A stretch of DNA of 64,000 nt from Pseudoxanthomonas wuyuanensis (GCF_900215535.1 NZ_OCND01000001.1:1054001-1118000); one strand, 5' to 3'; shown: positions 46,812-56,666, numbered from the stretch's first letter. Made by a program: numbers and translations. The notes: generated by a model not told the origin, from the sequence alone.

Positions 46812-48119
46812 TCAACCGTTGCGCAGCGCAAACCCCGCGCCGGTCGCCAACGTATCGAAGCCCGGGAAGGAAGTCGCCACATTGGCGATATCGTCGACCC
46901 GGACCTCGCCGACGGCGCGCTGCGCGGCAACGGCGAACGCCATCGCGATGCGGTGATCGCCATGACTGTCGATGCTGCCGCCGTGCAGCGGGCCGGGAAA
47001 AACGGTCGCCCCATCGGCAGTTTCGTCCACCCGCAGGCCCAGCGCACGCAGGCCGTTGGCCATCGCTGCCAGCCGGTCGGATTCCTTGACCCGCAGCTCC
47101 GCCGCGCCACGCACCACGGTCGGGCCGTCGGCGCAGGCTGCGGCCACGAACAGCACCGGGAACTCGTCGATCATGTCCGGCACCAGCGCCTGCGGTACCT
47201 CGATGCCGCGCAACGGCGCATGGTTGACCACCAGGTCGGCGACCACCTCGCCGCCATGCTCGCGCCGGTTTTCCTCGCGGATGTCCGCGCCCATCATCCG
47301 CAGCGCGGTCAGCAGGCCGGTGCGGCGCGGATTCAGGCCCACCGCACGCAGGCGCAATTGCGAATCCGGCACGATGCTGGCGGCCACCAGAAAAAAGGCG
47401 GCCGAGGAAAAATCCGCCGGCACCGCGATATCGGCGGCGCGCAGGCGCTGGCCGCCGCGCAAGCGCGCGAAGCCCGGCGAGAATTCGATCTCCACGCCGA
47501 ATGCGGCCAGCATACGCTCGGTGTAGTCGCGGGTCGGGTGCGGCTCGCGCACGATGGTTTCGCCTTCGGCATACAGCCCTGCCAGCAGCAGCGCCGACTT
47601 GACCTGCGCGCTGGCCACTTCCAGCGTGTAGTCGATGCCGTGCAGCGCCTGTCCGCCGTGGATGCGCAGCGGCGGCAACCCGCCTTCCCCGGTATCGATG
47701 CGCGCCCCCATCTTCGCCAGCGGCCCGGTGATGCGGCGCATCGGGCGCTTGGACAGCGACGCGTCGCCGATCAGCACGCTGTCGAAGCGCTGCGCCGCCA
47801 GCAGTCCGGCCAGCAGGCGCATGCCGGTGCCGGCATTGCCGCAGTCCAGCGGCTCGCTGGTCGCCTGCAGGCCATCGATGCCGACGCCATGCACGATGCG
47901 CTGCGAGGCCGACGGCGTTTCGATACGCACGCCCAACTTCGAGAAGATGGCCGCGGTGGCGCGGGTGTCCTCGCCTTCCAGGAAGCCGTCGATCTTCGAG
48001 ACGCCGTCGGCCAGCGCCGCGAACATCACCGCCCGGTGCGATACGGATTTATCGCCGGGAATGTCCAACTCGCCGCGCAACGGGCTGCCGGGGGACGCTA
48101 TCCAATCTTGCTTTGTCAT
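46812..48119 (-). CDS. aroA: 3-phosphoshikimate 1-carboxyvinyltransferase (EPSP synthase)
   Basis: Joins shikimate 3-phosphate and PEP in the sixth step of aromatic amino-acid synthesis. The 435-residue protein has the conserved GDKSVSHRAVMFAALADG near the start, LDCGNAGTGMRLLAGLLA (the PEP/glyphosate loop, here of class II-like G-N-A-G-T-G-M-R-L form), SKRPM, and ELRVKESDRLAAMANGLRALG plus DHRIAMAFAVA near the end. It is the last gene of the serC-pheA-aroA run, 106 bp after pheA, with a hairpin element between. Confidence 0.97.
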   Translation of the reverse strand: MTKQDWIASPGSPLRGELDIPGDKSVSHRAVMFAALADGVSKIDGFLEGEDTRATAAIFSKLGVRIETPSASQRIVHGVGIDGLQATSEPLDCGNAGTGMRLLAGLLAAQRFDSVLIGDASLSKRPMRRITGPLAKMGARIDTGEGGLPPLRIHGGQALHGIDYTLEVASAQVKSALLLAGLYAEGETIVREPHPTRDYTERMLAAFGVEIEFSPGFARLRGGQRLRAADIAVPADFSSAAFFLVAASIVPDSQLRLRAVGLNPRRTGLLTALRMMGADIREENRREHGGEVVADLVVNHAPLRGIEVPQALVPDMIDEFPVLFVAAACADGPTVVRGAAELRVKESDRLAAMANGLRALGLRVDETADGATVFPGPLHGGSIDSHGDHRIAMAFAVAAQRAVGEVRVDDIANVATSFPGFDTLATGAGFALRNG

Positions 48120-48120
48120 T

Positions 48121-48214
48121 GGGAATCGGAAATAGGGAATGGGGAATGGAAAAAAGCGAGGCCAAAGGAACGCGGACGTCGGGATCGCTTTGCCGATTCC
48201 CTATTCACGCTTTC
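48121..48214. repeat. Inverted repeat element between pheA and aroA
   Basis: A run of GGGAAT motifs (48121-48150: GGGAATCGG, AATAGGGAAT, GGGGAATGG) is mirrored by CCGATTCCCTATT and CCTATTCCC (48193-48214). AATAGGGAAT/ATTCCCTATT is a perfect 10-bp pair. The element fills the spacer inside the operon and differs from the REP family seen elsewhere in the window. Confidence 0.7.
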
Positions 48215-48225
48215 CTATTCCCGCC

Positions 48226-49362
48226 TCAAGGCACCGCCACCGGATACGAGCCCAGCACCTTGATCTGCGCCGAATGCGCCTTCAGCTCCGCCAGCGCCTG
48301 CTTCATGCCTTCGTCCTCGACATGGCCGGCCAGGTCGATGAAGAAGCCGTACTCCCATTTGGCATGGTGCGAGGGCCGCGACTCGATGCGGTTCATGCTG
48401 ATGCCGTGCCGCGCGAACGGGCTGAGTACGTCGAACAGCGCGCCGGGCTTGTCGTGGATGAAGACCAGCACCGAGGTGCGGTCATGGCCGGACGGCGGGA
48501 AGATGCTGCGGCCGATGACCAGGAAGCGGGTGGTGTTGTCGGCATCGTCCTGGATAGGACTCATCACGACTTTCTTCAGGCCGTAGACATGGCCGGCGCT
48601 TTCGCCGCCGATGCTGGCGGCATCGTCGGCATTGCGGGCGCGGCGCGCGCCTTCGGCGTTGCTGGAGACCGCAATCTTCTCGACCTTGGGCAGGTTGGCG
48701 CGCAACCACGACGAGGTCTGCGCGAACGACTGCGGGTGCGAATAGATGCGCTCGATGTCCTCGATGCGGCCGCTGCGCGAGAGCAGGTACTGGTGCACGC
48801 GCAGTTCGACTTCGCCGCAGATCTTCAGGTCGGAAGTCAGGAACATGTCCAGCGTGACCTGGATGGTGCCCTGCCCCGAGTTCTCCACCGGCACCACACC
48901 GAAATCGGCGTTGCCGTTTTCCACTTCCTGGAACACTTCCTCGATGCTGGCCAGCGGCAGCCCGTGCGCGGAGCGGCCGAAGTGCTTGAGCACCGCCTGC
49001 TGGCTGAAGGTGCCTTCCGGCCCCAGGAAACCGATCTTCAGCGGCTCCTGCTGGGCCAGGCAGGCCGACATGATCTCGCGGAATACGTGCACCAGCACTT
49101 CGTCGCTGAGCGGGCCTTCGTTGCGATCCACCACCATCCGCAGCACCTGCGCCTCGCGCTCGGGGCGGTAGTAGTCCACCGCCGCGGCCAGCTTGCCCTT
49201 GGCCTTGCCGACCTGGTGGGCAAAACGGGCACGCTCGGCGATCAGCGCCTGGATCTGGCGGTCGATGCTGTCGATCTGGTTGCGCACGTCGGCCAGCGCC
49301 GGTGGTGGCACAACCGGCTGGGCGGTTTTTTTCTTCGCCGGTTTTTTGGGCTTTTCTGCCAT
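48226..49362 (-). CDS. pheA: Bifunctional chorismate mutase / prephenate dehydratase (P-protein)
   Basis: Makes phenylpyruvate from chorismate in two steps. The 378-residue protein has a Lys/Pro-rich start, a chorismate mutase domain (about 22-105, VRNQIDSIDRQIQALIAERARFAHQVGKAK), a prephenate dehydratase domain (about 108-290, IGFLGPEGTFSQQAVLKHF and the catalytic NTTRFLVIG) and a C-terminal ACT domain with ISMNRIESRPS, the phenylalanine-binding motif for feedback inhibition. It sits between serC and aroA on one strand, a classical mixed-function operon that ties serine and aromatic synthesis together. Confidence 0.97.
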   Translation of the reverse strand: MAEKPKKPAKKKTAQPVVPPPALADVRNQIDSIDRQIQALIAERARFAHQVGKAKGKLAAAVDYYRPEREAQVLRMVVDRNEGPLSDEVLVHVFREIMSACLAQQEPLKIGFLGPEGTFSQQAVLKHFGRSAHGLPLASIEEVFQEVENGNADFGVVPVENSGQGTIQVTLDMFLTSDLKICGEVELRVHQYLLSRSGRIEDIERIYSHPQSFAQTSSWLRANLPKVEKIAVSSNAEGARRARNADDAASIGGESAGHVYGLKKVVMSPIQDDADNTTRFLVIGRSIFPPSGHDRTSVLVFIHDKPGALFDVLSPFARHGISMNRIESRPSHHAKWEYGFFIDLAGHVEDEGMKQALAELKAHSAQIKVLGSYPVAVP

Positions 49363-49391
49363 GAGGCTTATGTTCCTTTCGATCTGCGTCC

Positions 49392-49459
49392 GTAGGAGCG
49401 AGGTAAGTCGCGATGTGGCTTTACCGGTAAATCCGGTCGCGACTCAGGTCGCTCCCACA
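49392..49459. repeat. REP-like inverted pair D inside the serC-pheA spacer
   Basis: GTAGGAGCGAGGTAAGTCGC (49392-49411) and the inverted GTCGCGACTCAGGTCGCTCC (49437-49456) flank TTACCGGTAA, a perfect small palindrome (49421-49430). The element fills the 110-bp spacer between serC and pheA and can fold into a long hairpin in the mRNA. Confidence 0.82.
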
Positions 49460-49472
49460 ATCCACATCCATC

Positions 49473-50558
49473 TCAACCATTGCGCTGCTGGAAATCGCGC
49501 ATGAACGCCACCAGCGCCTGCGCGCCTTCCACCGGCAGCGCGTTGTACAGCGAGGCGCGGATGCCGCCGACCGCCTTGTGGCCCTTCAGCGCCAGCAGGC
49601 CGGCGTCCTTCGACTCGCTGACAAAGCGCGCGGTCAGCGTTTCGTCCGGCAGGAAGAACGGGATGTTCATCCGCGAACGCACCGCCGGCGCCACATGGTT
49701 GCGGTAGAAGCCGCCGGAGCCGTCGATGGCCTGGTAGACCAGCTGCGATTTCAGCGCATTGCGGCGGGCGAATTCCTCCACTCCGCCCTCGGCCAGCATC
49801 CACTGGAACACCAGTCCGGCCAGATACCAGTTCCAGGTCGGCGGCGTGTTGAGCATCGAATCGCGGGCCGCGTGCGAACGGTAGTCGAAGATGTCCGCGC
49901 GCGGCTGGCCGCTGCGCTCCAGCAGGTCGCGGCGGATGATCACCACCGCCACCCCCACCGGCCCCAGGTTCTTCTGCGCGCCGGCGTAGATCACGCCGTA
50001 CCTGGACACGTCGAGCGGCTCGGAGGCGATGCTGGAGCTGAAATCGGCGAACAGCGGCGCGGTTCCCACGTCCGGCGTATCGCGGAATTCCACGCCGTGG
50101 ATGGTCTCGTTGGCGGTGATATGCACATAGGCCGCGTCGGGACTGAGCTGCCAGCCGGCCCGCGGCGGAATGTCGCGAAAGCCGCCCGGCTCGCCGTCGG
50201 CGGCGACGTGGACGGTCACATACGGCTTGACCTGGCGGATCGCGGTCTTGCCCCAGTGCCCGGTGACCACATAGTCGACCACCTGGCCGGGCGCGGCGAA
50301 ATTGAGCGCCAGCAGCGCCTGCTGGGTGGTGGCGCCGCCGGACAGGAACAGCACCGCATAGTCTTCGGGGATGCCGATGAGCTTGCGCAGGTCGGCTTCG
50401 GCCCGGCTGGCCACGGCGATGAACTCGGCGCTGCGATGGCTGATTTCGACGATGGACGCGCCGACGCCGTTCCAATCGAGCAGTTCGGCCTGGGCCTGGC
50501 GCAGCACCGGCTCGGGCAAGGTGGCGGGACCGGCACTGAAGTTGTACGCGCGCGTCAT
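49473..50558 (-). CDS. serC: Phosphoserine aminotransferase
   Basis: A PLP enzyme that makes 3-phosphoserine, and a vitamin B6 precursor in a parallel reaction. The 361-residue protein begins [21 protein letters not shown], as SerC does, and has the PLP-lysine region [20 protein letters not shown] (Lys in AQKN) and the end [23 protein letters not shown]. The ATG at 50558 was chosen by the family start. It is the first gene of serC-pheA-aroA. Confidence 0.97.
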   Translation of the reverse strand: MTRAYNFSAGPATLPEPVLRQAQAELLDWNGVGASIVEISHRSAEFIAVASRAEADLRKLIGIPEDYAVLFLSGGATTQQALLALNFAAPGQVVDYVVTGHWGKTAIRQVKPYVTVHVAADGEPGGFRDIPPRAGWQLSPDAAYVHITANETIHGVEFRDTPDVGTAPLFADFSSSIASEPLDVSRYGVIYAGAQKNLGPVGVAVVIIRRDLLERSGQPRADIFDYRSHAARDSMLNTPPTWNWYLAGLVFQWMLAEGGVEEFARRNALKSQLVYQAIDGSGGFYRNHVAPAVRSRMNIPFFLPDETLTARFVSESKDAGLLALKGHKAVGGIRASLYNALPVEGAQALVAFMRDFQQRNG

Positions 50559-50773
50559 AAAGCACCTGAATGGGGACGCCGTAGTATGCCGCAGCGCATC
50601 AGTTGCAGGGGCAACCTTTCCCAACAATGCGCCGCCGGGCGGGCGATTGCGCAGGATCCGCGTCCTCGCCTCTCCGCTTCGGGATTAACCTTGCGTCAGC
50701 GGCCGGCAGCCGGCGCGAAACCTTTTGCCCTGCCGCTACCTCTATCCCAGGTCAGGGCCACCAGGAGACCCCC

Positions 50774-51742
<969 letters not shown>

Positions 51743-51792
51743 GTGGAGGCATGGTGTTACTGGTGCAGTGATTCCACACCTCCTAGGACCGA

Positions 51793-52428
51793 ATGATCTT
51801 GCGCGCCGCCTCCCCCCGCCTCATCGCCGCCAAAACCCTGGTCCATGCCCTGGCGCTGACGCCGCTGGGCATCCTGGCCTGGCAGTTCTACGACGTCTGG
51901 CAGACCGGCAGCGACGCCCTGGGCGCCGACCCGGTGGCGGAAATCGAGCATCGCACCGGCCTGTGGGCGCTGCGGCTGCTGATGATCACGCTGGCAGTAA
52001 CGCCGCTGCGGCAGCTGACCGGGCAACCGGTGCTGATCCGGTTCCGCCGCATGCTGGGCCTGTATGCCTTCCTCTACGCCAGCCTGCACCTGAGCGCGTA
52101 CCTGGTGCTCGATCTGCGCGGCTACTGGACGCAGATCTTCGAGGAAATCGCCAAACGCCCCTACATCACCGTCGGCTTCAGCGCCTGGCTGCTGCTGATC
52201 CCGCTGGCCGTCACTTCGACCCAGGGCTGGATCAAACGGCTCGGCCGCAACTGGGGCAGGCTGCACAAGCTCATCTACGCCATCGGCGCGCTGGCGGTGC
52301 TGCACTTCTGGTGGCTGGTGAAATCCGACATCCGCGAACCGCTGCTGTACGCGGCCATTCTTGCGGCGCTGCTGGGATGGCGCCTGTGGAAACGCCTCAG
52401 CGCGCGCCGAACAACAGCAGCGCGCTGA
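51793..52428 (+). CDS. msrQ: Haem-binding membrane subunit MsrQ
   Basis: MsrQ (YedZ) is the inner-membrane b-type haem partner that feeds electrons to MsrP. The 211-residue protein has about six membrane segments with the family features HRTGLWALRLLMITLAVTP, RRMLGLYAFLYASLHLSAYL (haem-ligand His) and NWGRLHKLIYAIGALAVLHFWW. Its 3' end overlaps the end of the convergent FHA gene by 32 bp. Confidence 0.96.
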   Translation: MILRAASPRLIAAKTLVHALALTPLGILAWQFYDVWQTGSDALGADPVAEIEHRTGLWALRLLMITLAVTPLRQLTGQPVLIRFRRMLGLYAFLYASLHLSAYLVLDLRGYWTQIFEEIAKRPYITVGFSAWLLLIPLAVTSTQGWIKRLGRNWGRLHKLIYAIGALAVLHFWWLVKSDIREPLLYAAILAALLGWRLWKRLSARRTTAAR

Positions 52429-53200
52429 GCGCCGCCGCCAGCAGCGCTGCGGCCAGCAGCAACCACGGCCAACGCCTGGACGAAGCCGCGACCTGCGGCT
52501 CGGGCGCGGCCGGCGGGGCACTCGCATCGTCGTCTTCGGTCCTCTCCTGCGCGCTACTGGCCGACGCCAGCCAGGGGATTTCCACGACAAAGCGGTGTTG
52601 CGGGCCGAACACGACCTGATCGCCCGCCGCCAGCATCGCATCGCGCACGCGAACCCCGTTGACGGCGCTGCCTTCGCCCCCGGCCAGATCCCGCAGCAGC
52701 ACCCGCTCGCCGCGCAATTCGAGCTGTGCGTGGCGTTCGGCGCACAACGGATCGTCGATGCGGATGTCGGCGTCGCGGGCGCGCCCGACCAGCAGCGGCT
52801 GCGACAGCGGGAAGCTGAGCCCATGGTAGGGTCCGCCGACCCCGCGCAATACGATGCGCGGGTCGCCGGCCTGCGCCGGATTGCGCTCGGGCACCGCGTC
52901 CACGTCCTGGTGCGAGGCCTGTACCAGGATTTCGGCGCCATCCAGGTAGACCGAATCGCCGGCGCGCAACAACGCCATCCGTTGTACCGGACGCCCGTTG
53001 ACGTGGACGCCGCGCATGCCGTTGGCGACCTGCAGCCACAGGCCGCGGCGGTCCACGCAGATGCGCGCCATCAGCGCGCCCTGCGCCTGATCGCCCACGC
53101 CCAGGGTGCCGGCCGCTTCGCGGACGACGCGGTGCACGCCCGTATGCAGCGGACGATCGGGCTGTTGCCGGTTGACGAAATGGAGTCGCAGGTTTTCCAC
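52397..53200 (-). CDS. FHA-domain membrane protein
   Basis: A 267-residue protein. The GTG at 53200 (VENLRLHFVNRQQPDRPL) was chosen because it begins a compact domain; an upstream extension is not conserved-looking. Residues about 1-100 resemble a degenerate FHA fold (VNGRPVQRMALLRAGDSVYLDG). A better FHA domain follows at about 125-215, with GRARDADIRIDDP and ERHAQL, where the usual Ser-Arg before His is Glu-Arg. The C-terminus has an acidic/Ala-rich linker and one membrane helix ending in RWPWLLLAAALLAAALSALLLFGAR-like sequence. FHA domains bind phosphothreonine, so this protein may read out a Ser/Thr kinase. Confidence 0.8.
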   Translation of the reverse strand: MENLRLHFVNRQQPDRPLHTGVHRVVREAAGTLGVGDQAQGALMARICVDRRGLWLQVANGMRGVHVNGRPVQRMALLRAGDSVYLDGAEILVQASHQDVDAVPERNPAQAGDPRIVLRGVGGPYHGLSFPLSQPLLVGRARDADIRIDDPLCAERHAQLELRGERVLLRDLAGGEGSAVNGVRVRDAMLAAGDQVVFGPQHRFVVEIPWLASASSAQERTEDDDASAPPAAPEPQVAASSRRWPWLLLAAALLAAALSALLLFGAR

Positions 53201-53315
53201 GCCGCAGCAGACTATCAGTTTGCGGGCAAACGTAAAGCCGGCCGTTGCCGCGCCGCGGCTTGGAGTCGGCGGTCCGGTTGCGCACAATACCGCCCCCGCT
53301 CCAGGAAACGGCCTC

Positions 53316-53591
53316 ATGTCCCATATCGACATCCATCACCCGCACAGCAAGAGTCCGAGCCAGGCGCGCAAGGCCGTCGAGGATGTCGCCAGGAAGCTGG
53401 CGGAACGGTTCGAGATGAGCTACGAATGGCAGGGCGACACGCTCAACTTCAACCGCTCCGGCGTGGAGGGGCATATCGCGCTGCTGCCGAAGGCGCTGCA
53501 CGTCACCGCCCGCCTGGGATTTCTGCTGTCGGTGATGAAGGGCCCCATCGAATCGGAAATCCGCCGGGTGCTGGACGAGAAGTTCGACTGA
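53316..53591 (+). CDS. Polyhydroxyalkanoic acid system family protein (PHA granule-region type)
   Basis: A 91-residue soluble protein: 'IDIHHPHSKSPSQARKAVEDVARKLAERFEMSYEWQGDTLNFNRSGVEGHI' then GFLLSVMKGPIESEIRRVLDEKF. This pattern matches the small PHA_gran_rgn family found near polyhydroxyalkanoate genes. Its role is not known. It is the first member of a set that also includes a patatin-like protein and a phasin downstream. Confidence 0.82.
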   Translation: MSHIDIHHPHSKSPSQARKAVEDVARKLAERFEMSYEWQGDTLNFNRSGVEGHIALLPKALHVTARLGFLLSVMKGPIESEIRRVLDEKFD

Positions 53592-53654
53592 ACCGGGGAC
53601 AAATCAGGCGCTGACGGCGGCCGGGCCGCGTCTTCGATACGCGGCCGGGAATGC

Positions 53655-53709
53655 GCTAGAGCGTGTTATGGCCTTTGGGGTGAGTGCGAAGGCCATAACA
53701 CGCTCTAGC
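53655..53709. repeat. 21-bp inverted repeat overlapping a stop codon
   Basis: GCTAGAGCGTGTTATGGCCTT (53655-53675) is perfectly mirrored at 53689-53709 with a 13-nt loop. It lies between convergent genes and contains the TAG stop (53705-53707) of the minus-strand gene. The TAGAGCGTGTTATG core is unlike the other REP units of the window. It can act as a terminator-like hairpin for both sides. Confidence 0.8.
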
Positions 53710-54421
53710 CGGCGAAGGGATCGGCCTCGCCGGCAAACAGTCTTCGCGAGACCTCGCGCTCGGACCGCTCGATGTCCGCCACAAAGGCCTTGCCGTCGCC
53801 CAACGCGGAAAACGCGGCAAAGCCGCGCTCCAGAAATCCCTGCAGTTCGCCCAGGCCGGTGGCCTTGGCCGGGCCGCGCGACAGGCGCAGCAGGGTCGAA
53901 ACTCCGGGCATGCGCACCGCCCTGGCCAGCCCGACGCCCAGGTGGGCGATCAGATCTATCTGATGGCCACGCAGGCGGGGATAGCCCACCTCCCGGTATG
54001 CGCGCGCGTACAGGTCCGGGTCCAGCCGCTTGCGGTTCGGCGCCAGCCGCTGCAAGGCCGCGGCCATGCGCAGGTCCAGCGCATGGGTCAATGCGCCCAG
54101 TTCGATGCCGTCGGCAACGGTCTCCAGCACCGTCGCCGGCAGCAACCGCTGCATCATCGGCACCACCTTGGCCACGTTGGCGTCGCGCCGGCTGAAATCG
54201 TGGTCGCCATAGACATCGGTCAGGAAGAACAGCGCAGCGGCGCGACGGCGCGGGTCGTTCAGGAAGTGCTCGAAACTGGCTTCCAGCCGCGCCGCCTGCC
54301 AGCGCCGCAGTTCCGGCAACCAGCGCAGGCCATTGCGGGGTTCGCATCGATGGTCGTGCAGGGTCCGGTGCCAGGCCAGCCGGCGTTCCAGCCGTTCGAT
54401 CAGGGGGTTGTTGCGCGCCAT
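53705..54421 (-). CDS. Conserved hypothetical protein near PHA-type genes
   Basis: A 238-residue soluble protein starting at ATG 54421 (MARNNPLIERL). It contains a striking FFLTDVYGDHDFSRRDANVAKVVPMMQRLLP segment (about 64-94), a pattern I associate with an uncharacterised proteobacterial family. It lacks membrane segments and known catalytic motifs. It is divergent from the patatin gene (87-bp spacer). Its stop codon is inside the 21-bp inverted repeat. Confidence 0.75.
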   Translation of the reverse strand: MARNNPLIERLERRLAWHRTLHDHRCEPRNGLRWLPELRRWQAARLEASFEHFLNDPRRRAAALFFLTDVYGDHDFSRRDANVAKVVPMMQRLLPATVLETVADGIELGALTHALDLRMAAALQRLAPNRKRLDPDLYARAYREVGYPRLRGHQIDLIAHLGVGLARAVRMPGVSTLLRLSRGPAKATGLGELQGFLERGFAAFSALGDGKAFVADIERSEREVSRRLFAGEADPFAG

Positions 54422-54508
54422 GCCGCCATCATCCGGAGCCGCGCCCCCCGCCGCAAGCGCAACGGCAGGTCGGCTACACTCCGGCATCGGTCGGTCAACG
54501 GGTCATGC

Positions 54509-55768
54509 ATGCTTTCGATTCACAGCGCCAGAAAACGCGGCAGCGGCGGCCGTATCGGACTGGCCGTCGCCGGCGGCGGCCCGATCGGCGGCATGTACGA
54601 ACTGGGCGCCTTGCGCGCGATGGACGAAGCGCTGGACGGCCTGGATCCGACCCGCCTGGACTGCTACGTGGGGGTCAGCTCGGGGGCGTTCCTGGCCGCG
54701 GGCCTGGCCAACCGGATGGATACCGCCGAGATCTGCCGCATCTTCATCACCGGCACCAGCGACGACGCGCAGTTCCGGCCCGAGACGTTCCTGCGCCCCA
54801 ACCTGGACGAATACCTGCAGCGCGCCGCCACCCTGCCCGGCCTCTATGCCGACTGGTTGCGGCGGCTGCTGCGCGACCCGCGCAAGGCCACGCGCTGGTC
54901 GGACCTGCTGCTGCGCTTCGGCGGGCTGGTGCCTACCGGGCTGTTCGACAACACCGGCGTCGAAAGCTTCCTGCGCGACATCTTTTCCCGCCGCGGACGC
55001 AGCAACGACTTCCGCAAGCTCGATGCCGATCTGTTCGTGGTGGCGGTGGATCTGGACAGCGGCGAAGCCGTGCGTTTCGGCGAACCCGGCTGGGACGAAG
55101 TGCCCATTTCGCAGGCGGTGCAGGCCAGTTCGGCGCTGCCCGGATTGTATTCGCCGGTGGAAATCAACGGCCGCCATTTCCTGGACGGTGCGCTGCGCCG
55201 CACCATGCATGGTTCCACCGTGCTGGATCGCGGCATCGATCTGATGATCGGCATCAATCCGCTGGTCCCGTTCGACGCCACCCATGCCGCGCCGCGGGCC
55301 GGCGAAGCCGAACAGATCCGGCTCACCAGCGGCGGATTGCCGGCGGTGCTGTCGCAGACGCTGCGCACGCTGCTGCAGTCGCGCATGCAGATTGGCATGG
55401 AGAAGTACCCGCGCCAGTACCCGAACATCGACCAGTTGCTGTTCGAACCCAACGCCCACGACAGCGAGCTGTTTTTCACCAATCTCTTCAGTTTTTCCTC
55501 GCGCCACCGCGTCTGCCAGCTGGCCTACCGCAACACCCTGGACGATCTGCGCAAGCGCGCCGATGTACTGCGGCCCATGCTGGCCGCACACGGCATCGGC
55601 CTGCGCGAGGACATCATCAACGATCGCCAGCGCTCGATTCTCGACGGCCTGGGCAGGCCGCCGCGGATGACCGAAACCACCGCGCGTCTGCGCCGCGCGC
55701 TCGACGATGTCGATAACCTGCTTGCGCAAAGACGCGCGCCGAAAGCCCGCCAGCAGCGTCATGCCTGA
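54509..55768 (+). CDS. Patatin-like phospholipase family protein
   Basis: A 419-residue protein with a complete patatin signature: the oxyanion hole GGGPIGG (about 23-29), nucleophile elbow GVSSGA and the catalytic Asp in FLDGALRR. Patatins hydrolyse lipids; in this context an action on polyhydroxyalkanoate or granule-surface lipids is possible but not shown. The ATG at 54509 (MLSIHSARK) starts a basic N-terminus; a long upstream frame overlapping the opposite gene was rejected. The phasin gene follows after 75 bp. Confidence 0.88.
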   Translation: MLSIHSARKRGSGGRIGLAVAGGGPIGGMYELGALRAMDEALDGLDPTRLDCYVGVSSGAFLAAGLANRMDTAEICRIFITGTSDDAQFRPETFLRPNLDEYLQRAATLPGLYADWLRRLLRDPRKATRWSDLLLRFGGLVPTGLFDNTGVESFLRDIFSRRGRSNDFRKLDADLFVVAVDLDSGEAVRFGEPGWDEVPISQAVQASSALPGLYSPVEINGRHFLDGALRRTMHGSTVLDRGIDLMIGINPLVPFDATHAAPRAGEAEQIRLTSGGLPAVLSQTLRTLLQSRMQIGMEKYPRQYPNIDQLLFEPNAHDSELFFTNLFSFSSRHRVCQLAYRNTLDDLRKRADVLRPMLAAHGIGLREDIINDRQRSILDGLGRPPRMTETTARLRRALDDVDNLLAQRRAPKARQQRHA

Positions 55769-55843
55769 TCCCCGCCGCTGGTGTGAAAGCTCTAGACAAG
55801 CCGCCGATTCTGGCGCCACATCTCCAACCGGCAACGGAAACCC

Positions 55844-56380
55844 ATGGCCACTTTGAAAAAATCCGCACGCAAGAAGTCCGCCTCCTCGCAGAACGACAAC
55901 CTGCAGGCGCAGGCCGAGCGTCTCTCCAAGAACCTGGGCGAATCCGCGCAGCAGGTATGGCTGGCCGGCGTTGGCGCTTTCGGCCGCGCGCAGGCCGAGG
56001 GCACCAAGCTGTTCGAAACGCTGGTCAAGGAAGGCCTGTCGCTGGAGCAGACCACCCGCAAGCTGGCCGGCGGTCGCGTCGATGCGGTTCGCGATGCGGT
56101 TGAAACCACGGTCGGGCAGGCGCGCGAACGCGCATCCGATACCTGGGACCGGCTGGAGAAAGTCTTCGAGGAGCGCGTGCAACGCGCCCTGCGCCGGCTG
56201 GAAGTACCCAGCCGCGAAGATCTTGGCGCCCTGCTCGACCGCGTGGATGCGCTCAACAGCGAACTGCGCAGGCTCGGCGGCGCAGCAGCGCCGAAGAAGC
56301 GTCCGGCCGCCAAGAAAGCCAGCAAACGCCCCGCCAAGAAAGCACCAGCAAAGCGCGCGGCGAAGAAATCGGCCCGCTAA
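55844..56380 (+). CDS. Phasin family protein with a Lys-rich tail
   Basis: A 178-residue protein. Residues about 18-140 are the helical phasin domain (AQQVWLAGVGAFGRAQAEGTKLFETLVKEG), which coats polyhydroxyalkanoate granules. The tail (about 148-178) is made of KKRPAAKKA-type repeats like histone H1 or PhaF, which ties granules to DNA. Thus it is PhaF-like in layout: granule-binding plus nucleoid-binding. A terminator follows. No synthase gene is in the window. Confidence 0.9.
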   Translation: MATLKKSARKKSASSQNDNLQAQAERLSKNLGESAQQVWLAGVGAFGRAQAEGTKLFETLVKEGLSLEQTTRKLAGGRVDAVRDAVETTVGQARERASDTWDRLEKVFEERVQRALRRLEVPSREDLGALLDRVDALNSELRRLGGAAAPKKRPAAKKASKRPAKKAPAKRAAKKSAR

Positions 56381-56459
56381 ACGCACTGTTCCGGTGCAGT
56401 CGCGGTTGCCGAGCAATTTGTTGTTGCAAGGCAACATGGAAAGCGTAACAATCGTTCTG

Positions 56460-56527
56460 GGCCCGCCAGTCCAGACGAAGTACGTATGCTCCCCTCCCCT
56501 TACGGCTTCGGACTGGCGGGCCTTTTT
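56460..56527 (+). terminator. Extended terminator downstream of the phasin gene
   Basis: A 13-bp stem GGCCCGCCAGTCC/GGACTGGCGGGCC encloses a 37-nt loop that can pair further (CGAAG with CTTCG), followed by TTTTT. The rest of the 286-bp gap (56381-56666) has only a small TGTTGC/GCAACA hairpin at about 56421-56436. Confidence 0.82.
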
Positions 56528-56666
56528 CGTCTGCGCTCGGCGAACCTGGCATGGCGCCGGCAGCAAGGTTTCGGCGCCCTTCGCGTAGTCATCCCCCCGA
56601 CAGGCAGCGCCCTCGGCGGCCGGTTAGAATGGCCGGCTTTCTACCCTGCGTTTTTGCCTGCACCTT

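Noticed and set aside
53942-54508. Upstream extension of the patatin gene
   Set aside because: It runs antisense through the conserved gene at 53705-54421 and has no patatin similarity.
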